Part shown: positions 20,535 to 32,490 of the stretch, in pieces
Layout: each line of letters opens with the position of its first letter
Numbering within the stretch: the stretch's first letter is position 1
Source of the DNA: Rhizobium sp. RCAM05350
GTDB lineage: Bacteria > Pseudomonadota > Alphaproteobacteria > Rhizobiales > Rhizobiaceae
Direction of reading: 5' to 3'
Assembly (NCBI GenBank): GCA_024426085.1
Contig: CP087974.1
Coordinates: 2,828,001 to 2,892,000, forward strand
DNA: 64,000 bases
Notes under the pieces: generated by a model
The model's database searches: none
What the model saw: the letters and a program-made list of their open reading frames with translations, nothing else
What the model was told of the DNA's origin: nothing
Position numbers and translations under genes: made by a program

Positions 20535-21018
20535 TCAGACCCGGTGATAGGGGTGGCCGGAGAGAATGGTGACGGCCCGGTAGAGCTGTTCGGCAATCAG
20601 GATGCGCACCAGTTGATGCGGCCAGGTCATCTTGCCGAGACAGATGACGGCGTCGGCCTTGGCGTGGAGGGCGGGATCCAGTCCGTCGGCGCCGCCGATG
20701 GCGATCGTCAGGTCGCGCTTGCCGCTGTCGCGAAAGGTGCCGATGAGGGCTGCGAAACCTTCGGAATCCAGCGCCTTGCCGCGTTCGTCGAGCAAGATGA
20801 GAAGGCTGGCATCGGGCAGGGATTTTTCGAGTAGTGCCGCCTCTTCGCGCTTGCGCGTATCGGCATTCAGAACCGCGGCTTTCGGGGACTTCTGTGACGC
20901 GCGAAAGCTCCAAGCCGATTGCAGGGCCGGCCTTGGAAAAGCGGTCGATATAACGGGCCGCAAGATCCTTTTCCGGGCCAGCCTTGAGGCGCCCGACGGC
21001 AAAGAGGACAACCCGCAT
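20535..21018 (-). CDS. rlmH: 23S rRNA (pseudouridine1915-N3)-methyltransferase RlmH, one frameshift
   Basis: About 160 residues. SPOUT methyltransferase acting on 70S ribosomes. N-terminus [20 protein letters not shown] (ATG 21018); after an indel near 20875 the second frame gives [52 protein letters not shown] (SAM-binding knot loop) and the C-terminus [14 protein letters not shown]. Both halves are highly conserved. The gene is universally kept, so the break is almost certainly a read error. Confidence 0.92.
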
Positions 21019-21221
21019 GTCAGTTCCTTAATCTTCATCACGCCGATAAGGGCGTCGTCGCCTTGTCAGTGACGAGAGGCACATTCTTTCCTGCCCAGCG
21101 GAGCGCCGGTGCCGGACTTCATTCTGCAAATGGCCGCAATCGGATAACCTTTCCTGCACGACCATTGCAGGATGCAAATGTCTCACCGCCGCTCAAGCGC
21201 CCAACATGGGTCGCCGGACGC

Positions 21222-21668
21222 TCAGTGCAAGGTGCCGTCTTCCATGTCCGGCGCGGCCCACATCTTTTCGATGTTGTAGAACTCGCGGATTTCCGGGCGG
21301 AATACGTGGACGATGATGTCGCCGCCGTCGATCAGCACCCAGTCGCCGGTCTCCAGGCCTTCGACGCGGGCATTGCCCTGGCCACCATCCTTGAGGTCGG
21401 TGATCAGGTGATCGGCGATCGCCATGACATGCCGGCTGGATCGCCCGGAGACAACGACCATGTAGTCTCCCAGCGCCGATTTCCCGGCAATGTTGATGGT
21501 GACAATATCTTCTGCCTTTGAGTCCTCGAGACTGCCGAGAACCAGCTGAAGGGCACGGGCAGCGGCTTCGTCGCTGCGTTCCGGGCTTTGCGGGAAAATG
21601 CGGGTGACATTTCCCTTCGCGTGTACTGTTGTCAGAGGTTTTCCTTTCCAGGTGAACAGAACAGGCAT
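21222..21668 (-). CDS. rsfS: Ribosome silencing factor RsfS
   Basis: Binds L14 and blocks subunit joining in poor conditions. Core motifs: LGSLEDSKAEDIVTINIAGK, SALGDYMVVVSGRSSRHVMA, DLKDGGQGNARVEGLETGDW, VLIDGGDIIVHVFRPEIREF and YNIEKMW. The start is uncertain: ATG 21668 (MPVLFTWKGKPL) gives 148 residues; a longer frame goes to 21716. Order nadD-rsfS-rlmH is the standard one. Confidence 0.92.
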   Translation of the reverse strand: MPVLFTWKGKPLTTVHAKGNVTRIFPQSPERSDEAAARALQLVLGSLEDSKAEDIVTINIAGKSALGDYMVVVSGRSSRHVMAIADHLITDLKDGGQGNARVEGLETGDWVLIDGGDIIVHVFRPEIREFYNIEKMWAAPDMEDGTLH

Positions 21669-21757
21669 GGTGCGATCTGAATGTCGGTCGAGCCGCACCC
21701 TAAATGTAGGCACCAATGCCTTAAGGTTTCAAGACACGAGAAGTAAATGACGGTTAA

Positions 21758-22415
21758 TCATTGCTTCCATGCCGTCATGATTTCGCGCAACGCCGTGGAG
21801 CTCAGCGGTGAACGCGGTCCATGAATGAAGGTCCAGGCGGGGGCCTTGCGCCAGGCAAGGCTTGCCGCATGGGCTTCGTCGACGCGGGCATAATCAAAGG
21901 TTTTCGCCATCTTCGAGGACAGGTAGGACAGCGTGTCGCCGGGGCGGTCGATCACGGCGATAGGGAAGGTACAGGCAATCTTCTGCCAGTCCTGCCAGAG
22001 ATGGAAATTCTTCAGATTGTCGGCACCCATGATCCAGACGAAACGGATGCTGCGGTTGCGCTCACGGATCTTTTCCAGCGTGCGGGCCGTATAGCTCTGG
22101 CCGAGCGACTGTTCGAACGCGGTCACCTTGATGCGCGGATCGCGGGCAATCGTTTCGCTGAGCCTGATTCGCTCTGCCAACGGCGCCAGATGGTTGCGGC
22201 TTTTCAGCGGGTTGCCGGGAGTCACCATCCACCAGAGCTGGTTGAGGCCAAGCCGGCGCAGCGATATCGGCAACAAGCACATGGCCATCATGGGGCGGAT
22301 TGAACGAGCCGCCGAACAATCCGACGGTCATGCCGCTCTCGACATGGGGCATCTTCAGGTAGAACGGATCGACGTCGCCTGGATGCACCTTAAGGCCGGA
22401 CCTGACCAGTGCCAC
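21758..22415 (-). CDS. nadD: Nicotinate-nucleotide adenylyltransferase NadD, one frameshift
   Basis: About 218 residues; makes deamido-NAD from NaMN and [23 protein letters not shown] contains the HxGH nucleotidyltransferase site. The frame breaks near 22270 inside [24 protein letters not shown] and continues to [49 protein letters not shown] (ISSTxIR-type motif). Start chosen at ATG 22415, which overlaps the proA end by 26 nt; ATG 22352 is the alternative. Essential gene, so the indel is most likely an error. Confidence 0.92.
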
Positions 22416-23673
22416 GCACCCTGTATTTGAACGAGGTCAGCTGCTCGACGCCGACCGGCCCCGCGCGTGCATCTTGCCAGTGGCAATACCGATCTCGCCG
22501 CCCATGCCGAACTCGCCGCCATCGGCAAACTGGGTCGAGGCATTGTGCAGAAGGATAGCCGAATCAACCTCGGCAAAGAACCGCTCGACGACGGCCGGAT
22601 CCTCGGCAATGACAGCCTCGGTATGAGCGGACGACCAGGACGCAATATGATCGATCGCGCCGCCGATACCATCGACCAGCGTCACTGAAATGATCGCGTC
22701 GAGATATTCCGTTGCCCAGTCCTCTTCCGTCGCGGCGATCAATCCCGGCACCATGGCGCGGATATCCTCGCTGGCGCGGACTTCGCAGCCGGCATCGCGC
22801 AGGGCCGTAATCAGCGGCAAAACAAACTTGTCCTTTGCCTTGCGGTCGATCAGCAGCGTTTCGGCCGAACCGCAGATACCGGTACGGCGCATCTTGGCGT
22901 TGACGACGATCGTCTTTGCCATTTCCAGATCGGCGGATGTATCGACATAGACGTGGCAGAGGCCTTCCAGATGCGCAAAGACCGGTACACGGGCCTCGTT
23001 CTGGACGCGCGACAAGGCTTTTACCGCCGCGGGGAACAATAACGTCAATCGAGCCGCCAAGACCGGTCAACATGGCACCGACGGCCGAGCGGTCGGCAAC
23101 CGGAACCATCTGGATCGCATGCTCTGGAAGCCCGGCATCCTTCAGGCCCTGCACCAGGCAGGCATGGATCGCCTGCGATGAATGCAGGCTGTCCGAGCCG
23201 CCGCGCAGGATAACGGTATTGCCGGCCTTGAGGCACAGCGCCCCCGCATCGGCCGTGACGTTCGGACGGCTTTCATAAATGACGCCGATGACGCCGAGCG
23301 GCGTACGCACGCGTTCGATATGCAAGCCATTGGGGCGATCCCACTCGGCAATGACATCACCGACGGGATCAGGCAGGTCGGCGATTGCACGGATGGCATT
23401 CGCCATGTCGAGAACGCGGTTTTCCGACAGGGTCAGCCGATCGAGGAAGGACGCGGCTACGCCAGTTTCGCGGACATTTTCCAGGTCGAGCGCATTGGCA
23501 GCAAGGATATCGTCCTTGTGGGCGACGATGTTGCTGGCCATGCTGACAAGGGCTGCATGTTTGCGCTCGGCGGACGCCGTGGCAAGCGGCCGGCTGGCGG
23601 CACGGGCCTGCCGGCCGATCACAGCCATCAATTCCTGGATTTCTTTCTTTCGCGCATCATCAAGCATGAGCAT
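22390..23673 (-). CDS. proA: Glutamate-5-semialdehyde dehydrogenase (gamma-glutamyl phosphate reductase), two frameshifts
   Basis: About 427 residues; second step of proline synthesis. N-terminal [18 protein letters not shown], then [40 protein letters not shown] and the nucleotide-binding [20 protein letters not shown]. After an indel near 23035 the second frame supplies [16 protein letters not shown] and [13 protein letters not shown] with the catalytic Cys. A second indel near 22450 hides the tail [20 protein letters not shown]; stop at 22390. Overlaps the proB stop by 14 nt. Confidence 0.93.
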
Positions 23674-24829
23674 CGCTCCTCACTGCATCCGTCTCTCGCT
23701 TGGCAGACACGGTCATCACCATGTCGTCGCGATGCACCATCGTGGCGCGTCCCGCATAACCGAGGATAACGGCAATTTCAGCCGATTTCTTGCCAGTGAT
23801 CTGGCGGGCTTCATCGGCATCGTAGCCGGCCAGCCCCCGGGCAATCTCGCGGCCTTCCGCACCGATGATGGCGATCGTATCACCGCGGCTGAACGATCCC
23901 GTCACCTGGCGAACACCGGCCGGAAGCAGGCTCTTGCCGGAGCGAAGTGCCGTTTCGGCACCAGCGTCGATAGCAAGGCTGCCCGCCGGCAGAAGCTGCC
24001 CGGCAATCCACGTCTTGCGTGCTGTGACCGGCGAACCGGATGGCGCGAACCAGGAAGAACGAGCCCCTTCGGCAATCGCCGATAGTGGATGGTCGACCTT
24101 GCCCGACGCAATGATCATGGCGCAGCCGGCACCGGTGGCGATCTTGCCGGCATCGATCTTGGTGCGCATGCCGCCGCGCGACAATTCGGACGCAGCACCC
24201 CCTGCCATCGCCTCGATCTCGGGCGTGATCTCGGCGATGGTCTCGAGAAAACGCGCATCGGGGTCGAGATGCGGTGGAGCGGTATAAAGCCCATCGATGT
24301 CGGAAAGCAGCACGAGCAGATCGGCGCCGGTCATTGTGGCGACGCGGGCGGCCAGACGATCGTTGTCGCCATAGCGGATTTCAGTGGTGGCGACGGTGTC
24401 GTTCTCATTGATGATCGGCACGGCGCCCATCTTTAGAAGCTGGCTGATCGTCGCACGGGCGTTGAGATAGCGGCGCCGTTCCTCGGTATCGCCAAGCGTC
24501 AAAAGGATCTGCCCGGCAACGATCTCGTCGGCCGACAGGCTTTCGGACCAGGCGCGGGCCAGCGCGATCTGGCCGACGGCCGCCGCTGCTTGGCTTTCCT
24601 CAAGCTTCAGCGCGCCGGGTGCCAGATCGAGCACCGAACGGCCAAGTGCGATGGCGCCGGAGGAGACGACGAGAACGTCGACGCCCTTGGCTCTGAGCGC
24701 CGCGATATCGGCGCACATGGCATTCAGCCACTGCTTTTTCAGGCCTGTCTTGCGATCCACAAGCAGGGCGGAACCGATCTTGATCACAATCCGGCGGTAT
24801 TTTTCCAGCGGTTTGCGTTGCGGCGTCAT
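23660..24829 (-). CDS. proB: Glutamate 5-kinase
   Basis: 389 residues from ATG 24829 ([20 protein letters not shown]), uninterrupted. Amino-acid kinase domain: [65 protein letters not shown]-terminal PUA domain follows ([20 protein letters not shown]). Phosphorylates glutamate as the first proline step and is normally feedback-inhibited by proline. ProB stop and proA start overlap, so the two are one operon, 1 bp downstream of obgE. Confidence 0.95.
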   Translation of the reverse strand: MTPQRKPLEKYRRIVIKIGSALLVDRKTGLKKQWLNAMCADIAALRAKGVDVLVVSSGAIALGRSVLDLAPGALKLEESQAAAAVGQIALARAWSESLSADEIVAGQILLTLGDTEERRRYLNARATISQLLKMGAVPIINENDTVATTEIRYGDNDRLAARVATMTGADLLVLLSDIDGLYTAPPHLDPDARFLETIAEITPEIEAMAGGAASELSRGGMRTKIDAGKIATGAGCAMIIASGKVDHPLSAIAEGARSSWFAPSGSPVTARKTWIAGQLLPAGSLAIDAGAETALRSGKSLLPAGVRQVTGSFSRGDTIAIIGAEGREIARGLAGYDADEARQITGKKSAEIAVILGYAGRATMVHRDDMVMTVSAKRETDAVRSDAHA

Positions 24830-24830
24830 G

Positions 24831-26784
<1,954 letters not shown>

Positions 26785-26788
26785 AAGC

Positions 26789-26820
26789 AAAAGCCCGCGG
26801 ACTTGACGCCGCGGGCTTTT
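26789..26820. terminator. Bidirectional terminator
   Basis: AAAAGCCCGCGG at 26789-26800 pairs perfectly with CCGCGGGCTTTT at 26809-26820 around an 8-nt loop, between converging genes. Confidence 0.9.
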
Positions 26821-26829
26821 CATCTGGTT

Positions 26830-27411
26830 TCACGGTCTGCGCAGGCTGCTTGCCGTGATCATGGTCTCGATATGGCTGACCATGCTGTTGCGCGCCAGAG
26901 CATAGACCTGGCTGCAGCCGATGATCTCGAAACCGAGCTTCTTCTGCAGCTTCAGCGATCCGGCATTGTCGGCAAAGACGCCGGAATGCAGGACGGTGCC
27001 GGGCATGCGCTGGAAGAACCGCTCCATCGCTGCATGCGCCGCTTCACCGGCATAGCCGCGGTTCCAGTAGTAACGGTTCAGCCAGTAGCCGAGATGCCAT
27101 TGGCCGTGGCGAAGCTCGATACCGACGCAGCCGATATGAACGTCATCGCCGGTGGTGATCGCTAGCGTCCAGCCGGCAATCAGCCCCGAGCCCTGCCGGA
27201 CCAGCCAGTCGAGCGCATCCTGCCGATGATACGGCACGGACACCCGCGCCAGCATGCGCGAGACCTGATAATCGCCAAGCGATTCCGCCACCGCATCCGC
27301 ATCGGACAGCTTGTGCGGACGCAGGATCAGCCGGGCGGTTTCGATGGCCGGGCAAGGGCCGGGATCGGGACGAGCCGCGATCTTCGGCCGTTCACGCAGG
27401 TGGGCGGTCAT
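26830..27411 (-). CDS. GNAT family N-acetyltransferase
   Basis: 193 residues from ATG 27411 (MTAHLRERPKIAARPDPGPC), whose ATG overlaps the stop of the upstream GNAT (ATGA). RimJ/RimL-like features: IETARLILRPHKLSDADAV, the central HLGYWLNRYYWNRGYAGEAA with the acetyl-CoA-binding loop, and NAGSLKLQKKLGFEIIG. Could acetylate an N-terminal amine or small molecule; no specific substrate is suggested. Confidence 0.85.
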   Translation of the reverse strand: MTAHLRERPKIAARPDPGPCPAIETARLILRPHKLSDADAVAESLGDYQVSRMLARVSVPYHRQDALDWLVRQGSGLIAGWTLAITTGDDVHIGCVGIELRHGQWHLGYWLNRYYWNRGYAGEAAHAAMERFFQRMPGTVLHSGVFADNAGSLKLQKKLGFEIIGCSQVYALARNSMVSHIETMITASSLRRP

Positions 27412-28064
27412 CTCAGACCTCCCCAGCTGCGCAACGACATCCAGGTCTTGCGGTCGAGCCGGTACCACTCGACAGACATCATGCCGCCCAGCGCCAGGCT
27501 GTCGACCATGCCCGACCCCTGGAACTGGAAACCGCATTTCTGGATGACCCGCCGCGAGGCAACGTTCATGACCCGGCAGCGCGCATCGATCTGGTCGATA
27601 TCGTGGGTGCGGAAGGCCATGTCGGTCAGCGCCTGGGCTGCCTCTGTGGCATAACCCTTGTTCCAGTGCGGTTCGCCCAACCAGTAGCCAAGTTCTGCGG
27701 TCTTGCCGTCGGGATGCGGCTCGATACCGCAGCAACCGAGAAATGCGCCATTATCCGCTTTGGTAATCGCATAGACGCACTTGCCAATCGTGCCCGTCTT
27801 CGTACGGCGTACGAAATCCGCGGCATCGGCCACCGTGTACGGGTGCGGCATGCGCGAAACCATGGTGGCGATATTGGCGTTGTTGGCAAGATGGGCAAGG
27901 GCGTCGATATCGTCTTCGTGGGGGCGCGCAAAACGAGCCGGGGCGATAACAATATCGGGCAATCGGTCCTTGACCGCTGAGGCCTGCAGCCGTTCCTGAG
28001 AAGATTCCAGGGAATCTTCCCGGGGAGACCGTGATTGGCTCTCCCTCAACAATTCGCTTTGCAT
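27408..28064 (-). CDS. GNAT family N-acetyltransferase
   Basis: 218 residues from ATG 28064 (MQSELLRESQSRSP), with GGAGG just upstream. Segments typical of the RimJ-like clade: IVIAPARFARPHEDDIDALA, ELGYWLGEPHWNKGYATEAA (acetyl-CoA loop) and VMNVASRRVIQKCGFQFQGS. Paralogue of the next gene, with which it overlaps by 4 nt. The pair lies between rpmA and obgE; the tandem is common in Rhizobiaceae at this place. Confidence 0.87.
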   Translation of the reverse strand: MQSELLRESQSRSPREDSLESSQERLQASAVKDRLPDIVIAPARFARPHEDDIDALAHLANNANIATMVSRMPHPYTVADAADFVRRTKTGTIGKCVYAITKADNGAFLGCCGIEPHPDGKTAELGYWLGEPHWNKGYATEAAQALTDMAFRTHDIDQIDARCRVMNVASRRVIQKCGFQFQGSGMVDSLALGGMMSVEWYRLDRKTWMSLRSWGGLR

Positions 28065-28084
28065 GTTCAGTCCTCCAAGACGTG

Positions 28085-28121
28085 AAAAGGGGAGATCGGG
28101 CATTGCCCCATCTCCCCTTTT
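28085..28121. terminator. Terminator between the rplU-rpmA unit and the GNAT genes
   Basis: AAAAGGGGAGA at 28085-28095 pairs with TCTCCCCTTTT at 28111-28121, 15-nt loop, A/T tracts on both sides. On the minus strand it follows rpmA and precedes the GNAT start at 28064. Confidence 0.8.
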
Positions 28122-28190
28122 GGTCTTGGCCTGAACGGATAAGCGCCAGCCGGGTCGATGAGACGCCGGCTGTTTTAGAGCGCTACCGGC

Positions 28191-28461
28191 TTATTCCGCT
28201 GCTTCGGCTTTCGGCATTACAGACACGTACACGCGGCCATTGGCCTTCCGTACGGTAGTTCACGTTACCGGCCGTAAGTGCAAAAATGGTGTGGTCCTTG
28301 CCGAGGCCGACATTGGCGCCCGGATGCCACTGGGTTCCGCGCTGACGCAGAATGATGTTGCCCGGAATGACGACTTCGCCACCGAACTTCTTCACGCCGA
28401 GGCGCTTAGACTGTGAATCGCGACCGTTGCGCGAGGAACCGCCAGCTTTTTTATGTGCCAT
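28191..28461 (-). CDS. rpmA: 50S ribosomal protein L27, one frameshift near the 3' end
   Basis: Expected 89 residues: [20 protein letters not shown], then [19 protein letters not shown] and [16 protein letters not shown] are perfect L27. One extra C in CCTTCCG near 28248 shifts the tail to [14 protein letters not shown]; removing it restores [18 protein letters not shown] and the TAA at 28191. A universally essential protein broken by one base is the clearest proof that indels in this sequence are errors. Lies 32 bp after rplU. Confidence 0.96.
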
Positions 28462-28493
28462 GGGTGTTCTCCTTTAAACCTTGGATCCGTGTC

Positions 28494-28871
28494 TCAGTTT
28501 GCAGCTTCAGCGGCAGCGTCGTCGGACTTCTTGGAAGCCTTCTTCGCCTTCGCGCCGGCAGCAGCAGCGATGTCCAGAATGCGGACAGTCGTGTTGTGCT
28601 GGCGGTGACCGCGGGTACGCTTCGAGTTCTGGCGGCGGCGCTTCTTGAAGGCGATGACCTTCTTGGCGCGACCATGTTCCACAACTTCGGCGCTGACGAC
28701 GGCACCTTCGACAAACGGAGCACCGATGGTTGCATCGGCGCCGACGCCGACCATCAGGATCTCGGTGAATTCAATCTTGTCGCCTGCGGCGCCTTCCAAT
28801 TTTTCAATCGTCAGAACGTCGTTGGCTGCCACGCGGTACTGTTTACCGCCGGTCTTGATGACTGCGAACAT
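28494..28871 (-). CDS. rplU: 50S ribosomal protein L21
   Basis: 125 residues: [62 protein letters not shown] are diagnostic. The C-terminus has the Ala/Lys-rich extension usual for alphaproteobacterial L21 ([17 protein letters not shown]). First gene of the rplU-rpmA operon, with a good AAAGGATAAAAAATG leader. Confidence 0.97.
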   Translation of the reverse strand: MFAVIKTGGKQYRVAANDVLTIEKLEGAAGDKIEFTEILMVGVGADATIGAPFVEGAVVSAEVVEHGRAKKVIAFKKRRRQNSKRTRGHRQHNTTVRILDIAAAAGAKAKKASKKSDDAAAEAAN

Positions 28872-29108
28872 TTTTTATCCTTTCATGTTCGTTCCGGCTC
28901 TTCGATCAAGTCGAGGCCGTCTTTTTCTTCAGTCGGACGATGACAAGGCCTTTCAGCCTTGCCGGTGAAACGGGCCAATAGAAGCCCGGCGCGGTGAGGA
29001 CATACCACACCACTTCGAGTTCGCGAATTACGTGAAGCGTGCAAGACTGTCAAGGAGAAAGGCGCGGATGAGCTTGATTTTCCTTGATCCACCCTCTTGC
29101 CATCGCCA

Positions 29109-29251
29109 AAAACTGCCGCTATGAACCGCCTCGCGCTAACGGCGCCGACCAGCATATCCGGAGAGGTGGCAGAGTGGTCGAACGCACCGCACTCGAAATG
29201 CGGCATACCTGCAAGGGTATCGTGGGTTCAAATCCCACCCTCTCCGCCATT
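29109..29251 (+). repeat. Left copy of the 143-bp tRNA-Ser direct repeat (attL-like)
   Basis: From AAAACTGCCGCTATGAACCGC through the complete tRNA-Ser gene to GCCATT. It repeats at 48864-49005 with differences only at a CCTCGCGC versus CGTCCGC stretch before the tRNA. The duplication covers about 51 bp of upstream DNA (probable tRNA promoter) as well as the gene, which is more than a usual attachment-site core. Confidence 0.85.
29160..29249 (+). tRNA. tRNA-Ser (anticodon CGA), left copy
   Basis: 90 nt with the 3' CCA encoded. Acceptor GGAGAGG pairs with CCTCTCC; long variable arm typical of serine tRNAs (GCATACCTGCAAGGGTATC); T-arm GTGGGTTCAAATCCCAC. The anticodon CGA is at 29194-29196 in the loop CTCGAAA and reads codon UCG. 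Confidence 0.97.
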
Positions 29252-29615
29252 ATTAGTCTGGGTTTCCTGATGTTGCGCGGCTTTTACGCGTGTGAACGAG
29301 CCAATTATTCTCTCTATTTGCCTTGATACCGCACTGAAGGCCACGTTAGCGGCACAGCGGCTCGTCGAGCTATGATTCGGCTTGCAAGCTCAGCCTCATC
29401 CAAGCTAGGACGTGGAGACCGTTTCAGGTGTCAGCGTTTGCTGCTCTTGCCTGCGGGTCCGTTATGATCGCAGCGCTCGGAGTCAATGGAGAAATCCTCC
29501 CCCGCGGCGGGGCTCAATACCAGGAAAATCGCAACTTCGGCCAAGCTTCACAAAGCTTGGCACGGCGGCTAAGCTTTGTCGATACCGGCTACGATTTGGA
29601 TGGATAGGTGGAGAT
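29252..29615. other. Left-end spacer of the island
   Basis: 364 bp between the tRNA and the first island gene. A 47-codon ATG frame at 29464-29607 (MIAALGVNGEILPRGGA...) reads like a protein but matches nothing I recognise; it may be a remnant. Otherwise nothing seen. Confidence 0.35.
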
Positions 29616-32090
29616 TTAAGTGAACACTGCAGCCAGTGTCTCAGTCTCCCTAATCCATTCCTCCGCATGGATGCGCTGATAGCCTTCTGTGACGACGTCG
29701 ACTCTACTTTTTGCCCGGCCAATGATCTCTTTTAGCTGCCCAGTTAGCATTCTTGCTAGGTCGGTGGGGATAGTGGTGCCTCGAGAATCAATGACTTTCA
29801 CGATTTGGAGAAGCGTTTCGTAGGGATGGTGTGTGAGTTCCGAATCACGCATTAAGCGCCCGACTATCTCGACAGCTTCTTTCATATCTCTGAAAAGCTC
29901 AACGCTTACGCGGCCGCCGGCGGCAGCGCAGCCAGAAATTTCGCTTTCCGGTCTTCCAGTTGTTTTCGATTGTATTTCTCGCCCTGCTTCTTTTCGAAAG
30001 CCGCCGCCGCCGTATATCCCATCTCGAGATATTCTTCTGCTTTCAACCAGCGTAACTGAGCGGCCATTGCCATGTGCCATTGCAGCCAGAAAAGCGGCAT
30101 CTCATGAAAATACGAAACCTTCGAGATATGGTCGAAAAAGCGATCTATTTCCGCATCGTCATCCACAACCGAGCTTAATATCGAATATCTCATAAGTTGC
30201 GTAAATATATAATTCTCGAACGCGCTTTTCCTGTATTTATTATTCAGTTGCTCCAGAACGTATATAGTAGAGTTAACTATATCTTTGTCATCTATTATAT
30301 GCGCCAGAATATTTCTGGCGCCAATAGACGGAATTGTTCATGGTATCTCCATCTACTCTGATCAACCTCAGTCCATTGCTATCGACGGAAGCCTTATTAA
30401 TTGCTGAAGTAAAATCTTTTCAAATATTTCGCTAATAAACGACACCGGTGTCTCAAGCCCAATTCCGGTTATGATCAAGGCCACGATTATCATGCTTCTA
30501 TCCTGAGCATCGATCCCGGAAATTTTATTGTATTCTGCACGATACTTATCTCGCACATACTTCGACTCCAGCAATCGGAGTAGAACGCTGGGAAGGATTC
30601 CGTCGCACTCGCTCGATAAATCGCCGCCTGTCACTAGGGCTTAATGCCCCAAACTCTCTCCAGCCAGCGATCTGGTCAATCAACGCCGACAGTTCCTCGA
30701 CTTCCCGTCCTTGGATTTTGCCTAGGCGAATATCTAGCAGTGAGGGGATTGATTTGAGTGCTCGAAACTTCTCTGATTCCGCCTCCGTCGCGATACTTCA
30801 GCGTAGATAATAATAACCCTCCTCCACCTGCCGATATCTGACGGACGACGGCTAAGAGCCGGTCCTCGTGGAGCGTAAAACAGCTCTCTATTACTAGAAT
30901 TGCGTCCGGATACGTCGCCAAAATTGACGAAACCTCATTTAGGAGGTCCGAGTAGAAGTGTTTCATTTGGAAAACGGGGCGCCCGCTCGCCATTTGCGTC
31001 ATCGCGCCCAGAATAGAAAGACTTTTTCCATCGCAGATATCACCGTGTAAAATAGTGATGTTTCCGGGCGTGGCCAGATGCTCTACCACCTTGACAACCT
31101 CGCTACGGATAACGTGGTAGTCTGATTTCACTAGATTCCAATCGCGTTTGACATGAGCGCTGTCTACCTTTCCCCATATAAACAGATCTTCAATGTCCGC
31201 TACGGGTGGAACTGACCGGCTAGCGTTCGGCAACAAGAAGCGCTCGAACGAGGCAAGGCGGGGTTCAGTAGGCGCCTCAAGCTGCAGAATTTGCGATATT
31301 TGTTCAGCGAAAGCCTCTCGACCGATATAAAGCGTCTCCCCGAAATCCTCCTGAGTTGCGCGCTCGTCTGGGTCAGGAGAAGCTGTTGGATGATTAATAA
31401 AAAATGCTTTCTTCCGAACTCCTGTCGCATTGAAAAGAACTTGGGACAGATGAAAATCAGCTGCGCTGAAGCCGAGGAAAACTACAATTTCCAGCGCTCG
31501 ATATCGAAGCGCAAGCGCTCTAGCCAGTTTCTGACACCACTTAAATTCCGATAAGAATCAGCATCCAAAATGCAACTTTGTTCGAACGTTTCATCAGTCC
31601 AAACTTCAGAAAATCCGTGAAGGTGTATCACCGGCAGCCCAGATACCGGTGTATTCGGATCATCCAGGTTGTTGCATGGCGTGTATTTCTTTCGAACGCC
31701 TTGTAACGCGAGTTCAATACCATTGTCGTAATTAGTAGTGTAAATCGACGACCATGGGTATTCGGCGATCGTTTCGATGGATGACGATATGCGGCTTAAG
31801 TGGAAGCGTGTTTTTAGCAGCTCCATCAGTCTGTGATTGCCAAGGTCAGTCTTAACGCGTTTTCATGGCGTTGCGGATATCTTTGTAACCGCTCTGCTTC
31901 CCATTTTTCTTTAACTCAGAATTTATCATCTCAAGCAAATGATACGTGACGCCAAGCGGCAGCTCTTCGTCAAAGTTCAGGCAATCAGCCGTGAAGCCAG
32001 CACCGCAGAACAGAACCGCGCTGCCGTTTCGTCCATTTTGGAGTAGTTGCCTGCAATTTTTCCACTACGCCCTCTTGTATCTTTTTCCAT
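29616..32090 (-). CDS. SIR2-like domain plus P-loop (STAND-like) NTPase protein, many frameshifts; probable anti-phage defence
   Basis: Reading minus-strand frames in turn gives one ~820-residue protein. N-terminus: GSAVLFCGAGFTADCL (SIR2 GAG motif for NAD), YPWSSIYTTNYDNGIELAL (catalytic Asn-Asp strand) and PVIHLHGF (His). Then a P-loop region: ITILHGDICDGKSLSIL (Walker A) and DAILVIESCF (Walker B). The C-terminal half is helical (LEQLNNKYRKSAFENYIFTQ; LWLQW-type; LRWLKAEEYLEMGYTAAAAF), fitting a sensor domain. This layout matches SIR2-STAND type defence ATPases, in which sensing of phage triggers NAD loss. At least eight indels separate the pieces (for example near 32035, 31860, 31450, 31240, 30790, 30600, 30405, 30320, 29925), denser than elsewhere, so true decay is possible. 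The start, ATG 32090, is tentative. Confidence 0.65.
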
Positions 32091-32118
32091 GCAAACCTTC
32101 GCATGGCGCCGATTTAAA

Positions 32119-32412
32119 TCAAAGTAAAAGTCTACCGGCTTGCACGTGCCGCTTTGCTGTGAATAGTCGAATAAGCAATTTGGAACGAATTGAAATGGCA
32201 GTAACGATCGGTGATATTCCATGTGACAATGCGCTCGCCCAAAGTGCCTTTGCCGGATACGCGTTGCCGTTGTGGATTAGATAAACCCACCTGGGCGGAG
32301 TGCCTTTGGAATATTTGTCCAGAAAAGCGTCATGGCCGATCGTTCGGAACTCGGACATTGCGTCCTCAACCCAGCTACGGCGTTCGTTGATTTCTTCTGC
32401 AGGTAGTTCCAT
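32119..32412 (-). CDS. Small protein resembling the N-terminal head domain of ScoMcrA-type proteins
   Basis: From ATG 32412 (AGGGAACTG upstream) it reads MELPAEEINERRSWVEDAMS, GHDAFLDKYSKGTPPRWVYL, HNGNAYPAKALWASALSHG. The pattern 'acidic-helix, GTPPRWVYLIHNGKxYPAKALWA' is the DNA-binding head module seen fused to McrA-type HNH enzymes and to other defence proteins. The frame then degrades before 32119, and the next open frame leads toward the SIR2 gene, so this could be the N-terminus of one larger protein split by indels. Either a DNA-sensing partner or domain of the SIR2 protein is my inference. Confidence 0.5.
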   Translation of the reverse strand: MELPAEEINERRSWVEDAMSEFRTIGHDAFLDKYSKGTPPRWVYLIHNGNAYPAKALWASALSHGISPIVTAISIRSKLLIRLFTAKRHVQAGRLLL

Positions 32413-32490
32413 CAGTTCCCTGTTACCACGCTCTTCAATCCTCGATCCTGCAATAGGGGCTGTAAGGCACGGCTTTCCAAAGTGCCTCAC

